A DNA stretch of 37,758 nt from Sulfurovum sp. GTDB lineage: Bacteria; Campylobacterota; Campylobacteria; Campylobacterales; Sulfurovaceae. The translations under genes and the position numbers were made by a program. This document shows, piece after piece, positions 9,001 to 17,319 of the stretch (its first letter is position 1; each line of letters opens with the position of its first letter). Under the pieces are notes generated by a model that was not told the origin of the DNA, did not search any database, and saw only the letters and a list, made by a program, of their open reading frames with translations. The stretch lies in contig WTAE01000046.1 of NCBI GenBank assembly GCA_013139765.1, forward strand, positions 1-37,758. The letters run 5' to 3'.

Positions 9001-10110
9001 TTAAAAACTAATTTTTTTTACTATAGATACTATTTGTGTAGCAGTCGTTCCATCACCATAAGGGTTATGTGCTTTACGCATCGTTGCATAGAGTTGATCA
9101 TTGTCTATAAGCTCACTAATGGTTTCAACAATCAAATCTTTAGAAGTCCCCACAAGCTTAACGGTTCCAGCTTCTAGTGCTTCTGGTCGTTCTGTGGTGT
9201 CCCTCATTACAATAACAGGCTTCCCAAGGCTTGGCGCCTCTTCTTGCATTCCACCGCTGTCCGTTAAGATAATATGGCTTCTACTCATTAAATAGACAAA
9301 ACTTTCATATTCTAAGGGCTTGATCAAATAGATATTGGGAACATTTGAAAGTATCTCGTTGACTGGTTTTTGAACATTAGGGTTAAGATGCACAGGATAA
9401 ACAATATCTATATTTTTATACTTTAGGGCAAGTGCTTTAAGTGCTTCACATATATTTAAAAAACCATTTCCAAAGTTTTCTCTTCTATGTCCTGTCACTA
9501 AAATGTACTTACGCTCTTTAAATGCGTACCCATCAATAGGTATATGTTTACTTTTATTTTTTTCAACAACTTTGAAAAGTGCATCAACGACACTGTTCCC
9601 CACAACAAAAATATCTTCTTCCTGAATATTTTCTTTTAAAAGGTTCTCTTTTGCCGTAGCAGTAGGTGCAAAATGATATTTTGCAATGCTTGAACTAAGT
9701 TGTCTATTTATCTCTTCAGGAAATGGAGAATAAATGTCATGTGTTCTTAACCCAGCTTCAATATGGGCAACATCTATTTTTTGATAATACGCTGCCAAAC
9801 TTGCTGAAAGAGTTGTTGTCGTATCCCCATGAACAAATACCATGTCTGGGCTAAACGCACTTAAGACTTCTCTCATCCCCAAAAGAACATTGGAGGTGAT
9901 GTCATATAAGTCTTGTCCTGGCTTCATAAGATTTAAATCGTAATCAGGTGTGATATCAAATATCTCAAGGACTTGGTCTAGCATTTCTCTGTGTTGAGCA
10001 GTGACACATACTTTAGTAATGAATGCACTCTCTTTTTGAAAAGCTTTGACAAGGGGTGCCATTTTTATGGCTTCGGGTCTTGTCCCAAATACAAGTAATA
10101 TTTTTTTCAT
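9001..10110 (-). CDS. wecB: UDP-N-acetylglucosamine 2-epimerase, non-hydrolysing
   Basis: 369 residues, the normal length. Family motifs appear in order: FGTRPEAIKMAP, FVHGDTTTT, HIEAGLRT, FPEEINRQ, VTGHRREN, YPVHLNPNV, DSGGMQEEA and TTERPEA. It interconverts UDP-GlcNAc and UDP-ManNAc in the cytoplasm. No WecC-type dehydrogenase is in the window, so UDP-ManNAc may be used directly or oxidised elsewhere. The start shares one base with the upstream stop (TGATG). Confidence 0.93.
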   Translation of the reverse strand: MKKILLVFGTRPEAIKMAPLVKAFQKESAFITKVCVTAQHREMLDQVLEIFDITPDYDLNLMKPGQDLYDITSNVLLGMREVLSAFSPDMVFVHGDTTTTLSASLAAYYQKIDVAHIEAGLRTHDIYSPFPEEINRQLSSSIAKYHFAPTATAKENLLKENIQEEDIFVVGNSVVDALFKVVEKNKSKHIPIDGYAFKERKYILVTGHRRENFGNGFLNICEALKALALKYKNIDIVYPVHLNPNVQKPVNEILSNVPNIYLIKPLEYESFVYLMSRSHIILTDSGGMQEEAPSLGKPVIVMRDTTERPEALEAGTVKLVGTSKDLIVETISELIDNDQLYATMRKAHNPYGDGTTATQIVSIVKKISF

Positions 10111-11618
10111 CAGCAGGTATAGACTCTGTTTTTATAATGTATGTTAATTGTTTCACTTGAATTAAATGAATGTCTTTTACATACCAGCTCATCTTCAGAA
10201 GTGATTTCTAGCTGTATACTGCTTTTATCTACTACAAAGTCAAGTATTTCTGTGGAGGTCATCCATTTAACACCCTCAAAAGTATTTATATATTTTATAA
10301 ATGCTTCATGAACTGACAAACGTTCTTCTTCACTTTTCCACCCATAATCATAATCTCCAAAAGGATGATCAAGGTAGCCAAATATCTTTTTGCCTCTGTA
10401 ATGGTTTTGAAATGACTGTTTATAGACTTCTAAAGAGTTATTGTTCCGATGATAACAGTCCCCATGTAACATGCACTGTTCTGAATGTGTAATAATGCTC
10501 TCTTTTACAAAAGGTACAACACCACTTGTAGCCATAAGGTATTCAGGGTCATTATGAATAATCCCAGAGATAAAACCTTCATAACCAGCATCCTGCAAGG
10601 CTTGTATAGAATAAGGTTTATTACTATGAAAGGGTGAAACAGCATATTTTAGTTTCTCTAAGTGAATGATGTTTTCTTCGAGCCATAGTTTAGAACCCTG
10701 CGCTTCATCATAAGCAACGGTATAATTTTCTCCCCAGTACTCATGATGGTTTATGGTATGAGACAATACCGCACCACCATTGTCATAAAAAGTATTTAAA
10801 TGTTCTATATCAGTGGTATCGATATTAATACCAGTTGATATACCTAGGGAGATATTTATATTATATTTTTTATATAAATCCACTACTGGTTTAGTGTTAA
10901 TAATAGATTGGTCACAATCTAGCCTTGAACTTGCTACTAGATTATAGCCATCAGGGATATCACATACTAAAGGTAAACAAGGGAGGTGATCAACTCTATA
11001 GCGACTTAAAAAATCTTCCACTATTACCCAGTCAAGACCATCTATCGTTCCAATCTCTCTATTGACAAACAACACAGAAGCACTTTCAAAATCTTTCAAA
11101 GAGATAAATACAGATTCTTCTTCAGAAGCTTTATAAATCGTAGCTATACTCGTTGTGTTTAAAGCGTTTAAGCTATTGGAAACAGACCAGATACCATCAT
11201 CTGTTGTAATGGCCCCATACCCTAGATTATTCCATTCATTTGTAAAATCAAATCTGTAAAAATAACGCTCTTCCAATGAAGTGTGTTTACATAATGGGTG
11301 TTCCAAGTCATAGCGTATTTTATATGCTGATTTATCTTCTTCATTGTCATGGTCAAATGTAATGTCAGCTAGTTTCATCTTGTTTACTTGAAGCTCAAGT
11401 CCTAGGATTTCAGCTAAATTTTCTGAGATTTTACCGAAGATGAGGACCTTAGTCTGATTCAAAATGAGTTTAGAGATAGTTTCCTCATCTTCTGCATTAG
11501 GGGAGATAAAACAATATATATTCGTATCATTATGAGATACAATATTGCCATGGCTTCGTGTAAATGCTTTTTGAACTATTTCATAAGCCATTTTGTTTGA
11601 TGCGGTGATGTGAATCAT
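10110..11618 (-). CDS. Divergent polysaccharide deacetylase-like (NodB/CE4-type) protein
   Basis: 502 residues with no signal peptide or membrane segment. The C-terminal half (about 215-460) shows NodB-fold landmarks: RLDCD (232-236) at the first metal/aspartate strand, HTINH (287-291) matching the family's H[ST]xxH metal motif, and SPFHSNKPYS (328-337) followed by a GYEGF strand. The usual DD pair is changed to D-C-D and the RxP motif is not canonical, so activity is uncertain. The first 210 residues match nothing I recognise. A cytoplasmic deacetylase acting on a lipid-linked or nucleotide-linked N-acetyl sugar, perhaps linked to WecB next door, is one reading. A non-enzymatic role is another. 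Confidence 0.6.
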   Translation of the reverse strand: MIHITASNKMAYEIVQKAFTRSHGNIVSHNDTNIYCFISPNAEDEETISKLILNQTKVLIFGKISENLAEILGLELQVNKMKLADITFDHDNEEDKSAYKIRYDLEHPLCKHTSLEERYFYRFDFTNEWNNLGYGAITTDDGIWSVSNSLNALNTTSIATIYKASEEESVFISLKDFESASVLFVNREIGTIDGLDWVIVEDFLSRYRVDHLPCLPLVCDIPDGYNLVASSRLDCDQSIINTKPVVDLYKKYNINISLGISTGINIDTTDIEHLNTFYDNGGAVLSHTINHHEYWGENYTVAYDEAQGSKLWLEENIIHLEKLKYAVSPFHSNKPYSIQALQDAGYEGFISGIIHNDPEYLMATSGVVPFVKESIITHSEQCMLHGDCYHRNNNSLEVYKQSFQNHYRGKKIFGYLDHPFGDYDYGWKSEEERLSVHEAFIKYINTFEGVKWMTSTEILDFVVDKSSIQLEITSEDELVCKRHSFNSSETINIHYKNRVYTC

Positions 11619-11621
11619 TGT

Positions 11622-12524
11622 TTATTTGGCCTTATACATTTCATTTAAGGTATCTTGAAAAGGACTTAGTGTTATGTCACCTATCAGTGTTGTAAGTTCA
11701 GTAGTTGAACCAGCAAGCGATTTTATCTCATTGGCTCTTACAAAGGCAGGGTTTACTTTGACTTCTATTTCATATCCTGCAATGTCATTCATCATGTCAA
11801 TCACATCTAAAAGTTTTATAGGTTTATTTGAAGAGAGGTTCACAATGCTGGACTTAGTATCACATAAAAGAAGTTTATGATAGATGTTTAGAACTGAAGA
11901 AATAGCATTAAATTCTCTGGAAACATGTATATTTCCAAGTTCTATCTCTTTTTTTCCTTCTCTAAAATGAGAAACGATCTTTGGTATGAGGAAGTGTGCT
12001 TCCTGACCTATTCCCGTGTAGTTAAATGGACGGGTAATGATGATGTCAAGTGCATCAAAATAGTTCGCTGCCATATGCTCCATAGCAAGTTTACTAATAC
12101 CATAGTGGTTCACAGGAGCAGGGCACATAGATTCATCTAAAACTTCTTGACCTTGGTTCCCATAAACTGTAGCAGAACTTGCTAAAATGATTTTTTTCGG
12201 TCTGATGTCATTTTCAAGCAGTGCTTGCAAGATGTTTTCAGTACCTATGACATTAACATCATAAATCAAAGAGGCATTGCTCTCTCCAACAAAAGAGATA
12301 GCAGCTATATGGATGACATAATCAGGTTTGATCGTAGAGATAACAGTATTAACCTGGTCTTTTTTTCTAATGTCGCACTGTAAGTGATTGTCCTCTTTAG
12401 GTGTATCAATCACTGTACCGAAAACATCAAAACCCTGTGCAGTCAAGTACTTTTCTAAATGTACTCCGGTAAAACCGTTTATCCCCGTAATGAGGACTTT
12501 ATTAGAATGAGAATCCAGCTTCAT
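11622..12524 (-). CDS. rmd: GDP-6-deoxy-D-lyxo-4-hexulose reductase (GDP-D-rhamnose forming)
   Basis: 300 residues, an extended short-chain dehydrogenase. The cofactor site is TGINGFTG (13-20), a serine lies in ASSATVYG, and the catalytic pair is Y141-x3-K145. The segments [10 protein letters not shown] (165-174) and GNIHVSREF (197-205) are typical of Rmd. It would reduce the Gmd product to GDP-D-rhamnose using NAD(P)H. The gene starts 23 bases inside gmd, consistent with a functional pair. A related 4-ketosugar reductase making another deoxy-sugar is the main alternative. Confidence 0.75.
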   Translation of the reverse strand: MKLDSHSNKVLITGINGFTGVHLEKYLTAQGFDVFGTVIDTPKEDNHLQCDIRKKDQVNTVISTIKPDYVIHIAAISFVGESNASLIYDVNVIGTENILQALLENDIRPKKIILASSATVYGNQGQEVLDESMCPAPVNHYGISKLAMEHMAANYFDALDIIITRPFNYTGIGQEAHFLIPKIVSHFREGKKEIELGNIHVSREFNAISSVLNIYHKLLLCDTKSSIVNLSSNKPIKLLDVIDMMNDIAGYEIEVKVNPAFVRANEIKSLAGSTTELTTLIGDITLSPFQDTLNEMYKAK

Positions 12525-13536
12525 TTCTTCTCAAGTCAGCTTTTACCATCATGTCACATAGCTCTTCTAGTGTACACTTAGGTTCCCAACCTAACTCTTT
12601 TTTAGCTTTTTCAGGGTTTCCTATGAGTAAGTCAACTTCTGCAGGTCTGTAAAATTTAGGATTTACTTTTACAACAACTTTCCCAGTTGCTTTGTCAGTA
12701 GCAGTTTCATCTTCAGCAGAACCTTTCCACTCTAACTCTACATCTATTGCTTTAAACGCCATCGTTACAAAGTCACGAACGGTTTCAGTTCGGTTTGTAG
12801 CCAAGACATAAGTGTCTGGTTTATCGGCTTGAAGCATAAGGTACATACCTTCTATGTAGTCTTTTGCATAACCCCAGTCACGTTTAGCATCCATGTTTCC
12901 AAGCTCTATGCAGTCGAGTTTTCCAAGCTTTATCTTTGCAACAGAGTCTGTAATCTTACGTGTAACAAATTCACGTCCACGAAGTGGTGACTCATGGTTA
13001 AACAAGATCCCAGAAGAGGCAAACATATCATAAGACTCTCTATAGTTTACCACCATCCAGTGTGCATACATTTTTGCTGCACCATAAGGGCTTCTAGGCC
13101 AAAAAGGTGTCTTTTCAGTTTGAGGAATTTCTTGAACATCACCAAACATTTCAGAAGTACTTGCTTGGTAGAATTTAATCTTAGGGTTAACGATGCGGAT
13201 TGCTTCAAGTAAATGTACACAACCAAGCCCTGTAATATGCGCAGTAGCAATAGGTTGATCAAAAGAAACCCCTACAAAACTTTGTGCTGCCAAGTTATAG
13301 ATCTCATCAGGTTGGATATCCATAACCATATGCACAGAGTTTGCCTGATCTGTTAGGTCATACTCTATGAGGTGAAGGTTCTCATGGTTTTCAATACCAA
13401 GCTCTTCTATTCTCCAAAAGTTTACAGAAGATGTTCTTCTGTAAGTTCCGTAAACTTCATAACCTTTTTCTAAAAGTAGCTCTGCTAAATATGCAGCATC
13501 CTGTCCTGTTATTCCTGTAACGATTGCTTTTTTCAT
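12502..13536 (-). CDS. gmd: GDP-mannose 4,6-dehydratase
   Basis: 344 residues. The nucleotide site reads TGITGQDA (7-14), with alanine where many Gmd proteins have glycine. T127 and E129 in STSEMFG and Y151/K155 in SPYGAAK form the catalytic set. The hallmark [17 protein letters not shown] begins at 179, and [16 protein letters not shown] (218-233) is also diagnostic. It converts GDP-D-mannose to GDP-4-keto-6-deoxy-mannose, feeding Rmd and also the Fcl enzyme at 31064. A GGGGA ribosome site sits about 5 bases before the ATG. Campylobacter relatives can act on GDP-manno-heptose; manC in the same cluster favours GDP-mannose. Confidence 0.92.
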   Translation of the reverse strand: MKKAIVTGITGQDAAYLAELLLEKGYEVYGTYRRTSSVNFWRIEELGIENHENLHLIEYDLTDQANSVHMVMDIQPDEIYNLAAQSFVGVSFDQPIATAHITGLGCVHLLEAIRIVNPKIKFYQASTSEMFGDVQEIPQTEKTPFWPRSPYGAAKMYAHWMVVNYRESYDMFASSGILFNHESPLRGREFVTRKITDSVAKIKLGKLDCIELGNMDAKRDWGYAKDYIEGMYLMLQADKPDTYVLATNRTETVRDFVTMAFKAIDVELEWKGSAEDETATDKATGKVVVKVNPKFYRPAEVDLLIGNPEKAKKELGWEPKCTLEELCDMMVKADLRRNEAGFSF

Positions 13537-13561
13537 GATGTCCCCTATTTTTGTTACTGTT

Positions 13562-13567
13562 ATTTTA
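13562..13567 (-). promoter_or_regulatory. Weak -10-like box before gmd
   Basis: The 42-base gap between the CYTH-like gene and gmd contains TAAAAT on the minus strand, 25 bases before the gmd ATG. There is no TG extension and no -35. It could allow gmd-rmd expression independent of the upstream phosphate module. The evidence is weak. Confidence 0.25.
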
Positions 13568-13578
13568 TCTAATCATAC

Positions 13579-14412
13579 TTAATCGTTAAACATAAGTCTT
13601 TTTCTAAAGAGAAGAAATATAAGCATAAAACCAATCAGACCAAAGCCCAGTCCATAAAGTAAGTTTATTAAGTATGGATATCTGAGTATCCAATAAAAAA
13701 GAAATACATTGTTATTCATCTCATCAAAAGCCAGTTGATATTCTGTTTTAGCAATGGCCTGAAGACCCAATAAGTTTTTTATTTCTTTGCTAACATTTGT
13801 AGTATTATCTGTTTCAAGAGTTAGCATCACATAGTTCGTTTCTTGATCTAAAGCTGAGGCTTCCACTTGGCTAATACTTATATTGGCTATTTTATTAGAA
13901 TTGTTCTCAACAGCAAGTGTATGCACGACTTTTGAAACTTGTACAATCTTTTTTAATCGCATAGGATATTTAACGCCATCTTGATGAAGTTGATTTAAAA
14001 AAACCTGGCGTTCTTTACGCTTAACCAGAGTAAGCATTGGATGTTTCTCTTGCATGCTTTTTATATTGTTGTAATGTTTTACTGAAAAAGTAGAAGTAGT
14101 GTTTCCGTCAAGAGTATACGCAATACTTTCTCTATATTTTATTTTATTTTTTTTCTTTGAACGGTACTCAACAGCCCTATAACGGATCATCCCATTTTGT
14201 TTTAAGTAGTTAAGCTCAGGGACATCAAAATACATTTCTAAAATTTTGTCATCGGTTTGTTTTGCATTATACTTTTTTGTAGCTAAGTAATTGTCAATCT
14301 CTTTTTTTATTACAGAAAACTCTTTTTTTATTATAAAAGATTGTTTGATATTGGTACTTGAATGACAAGTAGTAAACAGTAGAAAAACAGATAAAAAGAT
14401 TCTAATGAGCAT
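13579..14412 (-). CDS. Secreted CYTH/VTC-like domain protein with C-terminal membrane anchor
   Basis: 277 residues from ATG 14412, preferred over ATG 14436 because it puts a signal peptide (MLIRIFLSVFLLFTTC) at the N-terminus, has GGAG upstream, and shortens the overlap with the pyrophosphatase gene to 11 bases. The middle looks like a CYTH/triphosphate-tunnel fold: YFDVPEL (61-67), then RYR (77-79), FSVKHYN (109-115), RKER (132-135), VEA (183-185) and TLE (198-200). One helix (about 251-271) followed by RKR anchors it with the domain outside the cytoplasm. Members of this fold bind or hydrolyse triphosphate and polyphosphate. The ExExK motif is degenerate, so binding is safer than catalysis. 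This would be an unusual location for the fold. Confidence 0.6.
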   Translation of the reverse strand: MLIRIFLSVFLLFTTCHSSTNIKQSFIIKKEFSVIKKEIDNYLATKKYNAKQTDDKILEMYFDVPELNYLKQNGMIRYRAVEYRSKKKNKIKYRESIAYTLDGNTTSTFSVKHYNNIKSMQEKHPMLTLVKRKERQVFLNQLHQDGVKYPMRLKKIVQVSKVVHTLAVENNSNKIANISISQVEASALDQETNYVMLTLETDNTTNVSKEIKNLLGLQAIAKTEYQLAFDEMNNNVFLFYWILRYPYLINLLYGLGFGLIGFMLIFLLFRKRLMFND

Positions 14413-15046
14413 GATGTTGTTTACTCCAACTCTCATGGGCTTTTTCTATAAGAACTTCAGCTTCTTTACGTTTCATGTAGCCCATAAAATGCATTTCCCC
14501 ACCTTTGTATCCTGTAAACCAGTATCGAATAATCTCTACTGTTCCTGGAAATTCAGTCATCAATTCACCAAGGCTTTCTACCTTAGAAAAAGGGCCATTC
14601 ATGGGAACAGCTATAATCTTATCATCCTGTTCTCCACTGTCTAAAAGCTTTAAAGCACCCAGTACTTTTACTGCCTGAATACTTCCCCTGTCAACAGCCG
14701 ATCCCAAAACGATGATATCAAGTGGGTCACCATCTCCACCTTCATTTTTTTCTAAAATAGTTTGAGGAATGAAGCCATAGTTTCCCGGGTAACCTAAAAA
14801 TTTTACATTTCTTGGTTTCTTGTTTTTAAATTCCCATTCAAGATGTCCTGTTTCATGGTTTACTTCCCATTTGGCAGTTGTTCCTGCGGGTATTTCTATG
14901 AGCGCTTGGTAATCAGGCTTTTTATAAGATACGCCATTAACCAAATGAACATTGGAAAGTATTTTATATTCTCCAGCAGGCTTCAAGACTATCTCTTGTG
15001 CAGACAAGATAGAAAGAAAAGCGAGGAACCCTGTAACTTTTTTCAT
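14402..15046 (-). CDS. ppa: Inorganic pyrophosphatase, family I, with signal peptide
   Basis: 214 residues, about 40 longer than E. coli PPase because of an N-terminal extension and small insertions. MKKVTGFLAFLSILSA looks like a cleavable signal peptide, placing the enzyme in the periplasm. The PPase core keeps K59 and E61 (AKWE), GYPGNYGFIP (85-94), the metal motif D105-G-D107-P-L-D110 and D142 in DDKIIAVP. It hydrolyses pyrophosphate to phosphate. Cytosolic PPase is the norm, so a secreted copy beside a VTC-domain gene suggests a job on extracytoplasmic PPi or short polyphosphate. It overlaps the DUF4956 gene by 4 bases (ATGA). Confidence 0.85.
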   Translation of the reverse strand: MKKVTGFLAFLSILSAQEIVLKPAGEYKILSNVHLVNGVSYKKPDYQALIEIPAGTTAKWEVNHETGHLEWEFKNKKPRNVKFLGYPGNYGFIPQTILEKNEGGDGDPLDIIVLGSAVDRGSIQAVKVLGALKLLDSGEQDDKIIAVPMNGPFSKVESLGELMTEFPGTVEIIRYWFTGYKGGEMHFMGYMKRKEAEVLIEKAHESWSKQHHAH

Positions 15047-15738
15047 ACTTGTGCCAAGTCGCCAGAGTAAGTTATAAGTGTTGCTTTGATGATTTTATCA
15101 TCACTATGAAGTTTATTTAAAAATGAAGTATCATCACCTTTGAGTCTTACTTCAGCGGTTATCTCTTCATACTGTGGGGTAATCGTTTTAGACTTCAGCA
15201 TAAAACGCTCTACAGCTTTTTTTATCTCTTTTACTACAGGTGTTGCATCTGTAGTGGTGGGTACTTGAAGAACAAGTAAGTAAGGTTGCTCTTCTTCTGA
15301 TTTACGTGTCATAAATAGAAGAACTATGGTCATTACAATGGAACCAATAATAGAAATATTGAAGTACCCTACACCATTTGCTATACCTATTGTAATTGCC
15401 CAAAAGATAAATACTAAATCAACAGGATCTTTGATAGGTGTACGAAAACGCACAATGGAAAGTGCACCAACCATACCAAGAGAAAGAACCAAGTTACCAC
15501 TAATGGTCATAATAATTAGTGTTATTACCATCGCAATTGCCACTAAAGAAACATTGAAACTTCTTTGGTAAAGTACCCCTTGAAAAGTTTTCTTATAGAC
15601 ATAAAATATAAACAGACCTACGATAAAAGACACCCCTAGGTTTATAAGTATTTCGATTGCGCTAAAACGCTCCATACCACTTTGCATTGCTACAAAGCTC
15701 TTGTTAAATATATCACTGTAATTCAATTGTTCTTGCAT
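15043..15738 (-). CDS. DUF4956 family membrane protein
   Basis: 231 residues. Hydrophobic helices lie at about 28-49, 61-82, 83-94, 105-123 and 126-143. Between them is the conserved stretch LSLGMVGALSIVRFRTPIKD (85-104), which I recognise as the hallmark of DUF4956. A soluble tail of about 85 residues follows, probably cytosolic. The biochemical function is unknown. The family often accompanies VTC-domain and CotH genes, and here it lies directly between the VTC gene and the secreted pyrophosphatase. A channel or export partner for the VTC product is an attractive guess but unproven. Confidence 0.75.
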   Translation of the reverse strand: MQEQLNYSDIFNKSFVAMQSGMERFSAIEILINLGVSFIVGLFIFYVYKKTFQGVLYQRSFNVSLVAIAMVITLIIMTISGNLVLSLGMVGALSIVRFRTPIKDPVDLVFIFWAITIGIANGVGYFNISIIGSIVMTIVLLFMTRKSEEEQPYLLVLQVPTTTDATPVVKEIKKAVERFMLKSKTITPQYEEITAEVRLKGDDTSFLNKLHSDDKIIKATLITYSGDLAQV

Positions 15739-15761
15739 CTGTTTTTCCTTTTGTTGTTTTA

Positions 15762-15790
15762 AAATTTGTATTTGCTTGTATTACAAATTT
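15762..15790. repeat. Perfect 9-bp inverted repeat between VTC and DUF4956 genes
   Basis: AAATTTGTA (15762-15770) and TACAAATTT (15782-15790) are perfectly complementary with an 11-base spacer. The repeat includes part of the VTC stop codon and precedes the DUF4956 ribosome site (AAAGG). In RNA it would be an A+U-rich stem-loop. No U-run follows, so it is not a normal terminator. It may affect message stability or relative expression. Confidence 0.45.
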
Positions 15791-16502
15791 AATTGTCTTC
15801 CCATTGTTCAATTTTGAAGAATCTTCTTCCTAAAGTATATTTACTTATTGCCATTCTTTCAACTGCATCGAGTTGAAGTGTTCTGTGTATATACTCAGGA
15901 AGAGCAGTTTCGTACTTTATCTCCATTATCTGTTTGCCTTCTAGTATTACGGGTATCGTATGTAAGTTATCACTAAAGATGTCAAAGTCAGTGTTACACG
16001 AGTGTAAGTCTTTATCAAAGGTAATACGAAGATTAAAAAAGTCAAACATAAAAGCATCTCTTGTATAGTCAATGATAACTTTTGGTTTATACTGTTTTTC
16101 TGTAAACTTTTTAAAAATCTTATTTAAAATAGGATTATTATAAGTCAATAACTCCCCATACTCCCCATCAATTATCTTATAGGCACTCTTTTTTGAAATG
16201 GTAGCAGTCTCTTTAAATATCTGGTTATTAGCCTTATTTTTAATCTCAAACTTGACTGTATCGGTTTTAGTGTCATAAATCCGCATTCGGTACTTTGCTC
16301 TAAACATATCACCTGACTGTTTTTCATAAAGACACTCATCATCATGCGAATCAAAGTAAAGACTTCGTATAAAGTAGCCTTTCCCTGGTGTACTGAAAGC
16401 ATCAGGTTTCAGTACATGGACAAGCTTATTGACCATTGCTTGGTATTCTAAATTAGAAATATAGTATTTTAATTCATTTCGTTTAACTTGTAGGTTATTC
16501 AT
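15789..16502 (-). CDS. VTC-domain (polyphosphate polymerase-type) protein
   Basis: 237 residues from ATG 16502, chosen because AAGGTG lies 7 bases upstream; a TTG at 16505 is the alternative. The whole protein is one VTC tunnel domain with no membrane segment. In numbering from the TTG, conserved basic and acidic strands are RNELKY (9-14), YFDS (50-53), RMR (73-75), FEIKNK (86-91), K98, YTRDAF (147-152), RITFD (160-164), EIKYE (195-199) and SKYTLGR (221-227). These match the tunnel residues of yeast Vtc4, which makes polyphosphate from ATP. Activity here is inferred. Neighbours on both sides (CotH, DUF4956) form a recurring association. It overlaps the upstream gene by 8 bases. Confidence 0.85.
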   Translation of the reverse strand: MNNLQVKRNELKYYISNLEYQAMVNKLVHVLKPDAFSTPGKGYFIRSLYFDSHDDECLYEKQSGDMFRAKYRMRIYDTKTDTVKFEIKNKANNQIFKETATISKKSAYKIIDGEYGELLTYNNPILNKIFKKFTEKQYKPKVIIDYTRDAFMFDFFNLRITFDKDLHSCNTDFDIFSDNLHTIPVILEGKQIMEIKYETALPEYIHRTLQLDAVERMAISKYTLGRRFFKIEQWEDN

Positions 16503-17319
16503 CAATTTTCACCTTAACGACCTTGACTTTAAAGTTTACACCGAGAGTCCGAGAGTCTTCATTTATCCTCAACTCTTTTGGCACAAAGGTATCATCAATT
16601 GTGATGGATACGGTATGTATTCCTTTAGGAATCGAAAATCTATAAGTATGTTTTTGATGTGTACGTATTACTGTTTTATTCATCAGGTGATTATCTACAT
16701 ATAGTTGTACAACATGATTAGGGCTAAGTGTATTACTTGTGTAATACTCTATTTCATACTTATATTCAAAACTATTTTTAACATCAATAGCTATAGTCGC
16801 TGTAGATCCCTTACTCCACCCATCACTATATCTATTCCCATATTTAAAAGATATTTCATTTTTGTAAGTTCTATATAAAACTTTTTCTTTTACCCAATAG
16901 TCGTAGGAATCATCCTTGTATTTAATTTTACTATTGATTGTATCTACATATTTAGTATATATGTTTTTACCGAGTAATATTTTTAATTTCTCCTCAGCCT
17001 TCGTATTATACCTATTTAATTCATATGCCATTTTTAGATATTTTATTTTATCTTTTTCTATTGCGTTTGTACTAGCTACAAAGTAATATCGTCTTGATTT
17101 GTCTATTTTGTTATTAGTTAACTGAGCAGCATGCAAAAAATGTTGACTTGCTTCTTTAGTTTGTCCTTTTTGTATGAGTTCCTGACCTTTATTTTCTTTA
17201 AGCTTAGCTTGTTCATAATTTAAAGGGCCTAAAGCCCACTGAATAAATAAAACACTTAAAAGTATAGTGATAGTAAGTATTATAAATCCTAAACTAGGAA
17301 AATATTTTTTAATGAGCAT
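16495..17319 (-). CDS. Membrane-anchored protein with TPR-like helices and C-terminal beta-sandwich
   Basis: 274 residues. One N-terminal membrane helix (about 10-31) is followed by helical repeats resembling TPRs (38-115, with GQELIQKGQTKEASQHFLHA) and a beta-rich domain (155-274). That domain contains SDGWSKGSTATI, VVQLYVDNHLM and ends near DSRTLGV (255-261). The last motif is common in beta-sandwich domains attached to glycosyltransferases and phosphoglycerol transferases. It probably faces the periplasm and could bind glycan or scaffold the CotH-like protein, whose gene it overlaps by 11 bases. An AGAGGTG ribosome site supports the start. I do not recognise a named family. Confidence 0.6.
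   Translation of the reverse strand: MLIKKYFPSLGFIILTITILLSVLFIQWALGPLNYEQAKLKENKGQELIQKGQTKEASQHFLHAAQLTNNKIDKSRRYYFVASTNAIEKDKIKYLKMAYELNRYNTKAEEKLKILLGKNIYTKYVDTINSKIKYKDDSYDYWVKEKVLYRTYKNEISFKYGNRYSDGWSKGSTATIAIDVKNSFEYKYEIEYYTSNTLSPNHVVQLYVDNHLMNKTVIRTHQKHTYRFSIPKGIHTVSITIDDTFVPKELRINEDSRTLGVNFKVKVVKVKIDE

Noticed and set aside
14413-14436. Earlier ATG (14436) for the CYTH-like protein
   Set aside because: There is no ribosome site, and it would place eight residues ahead of an otherwise good signal peptide.
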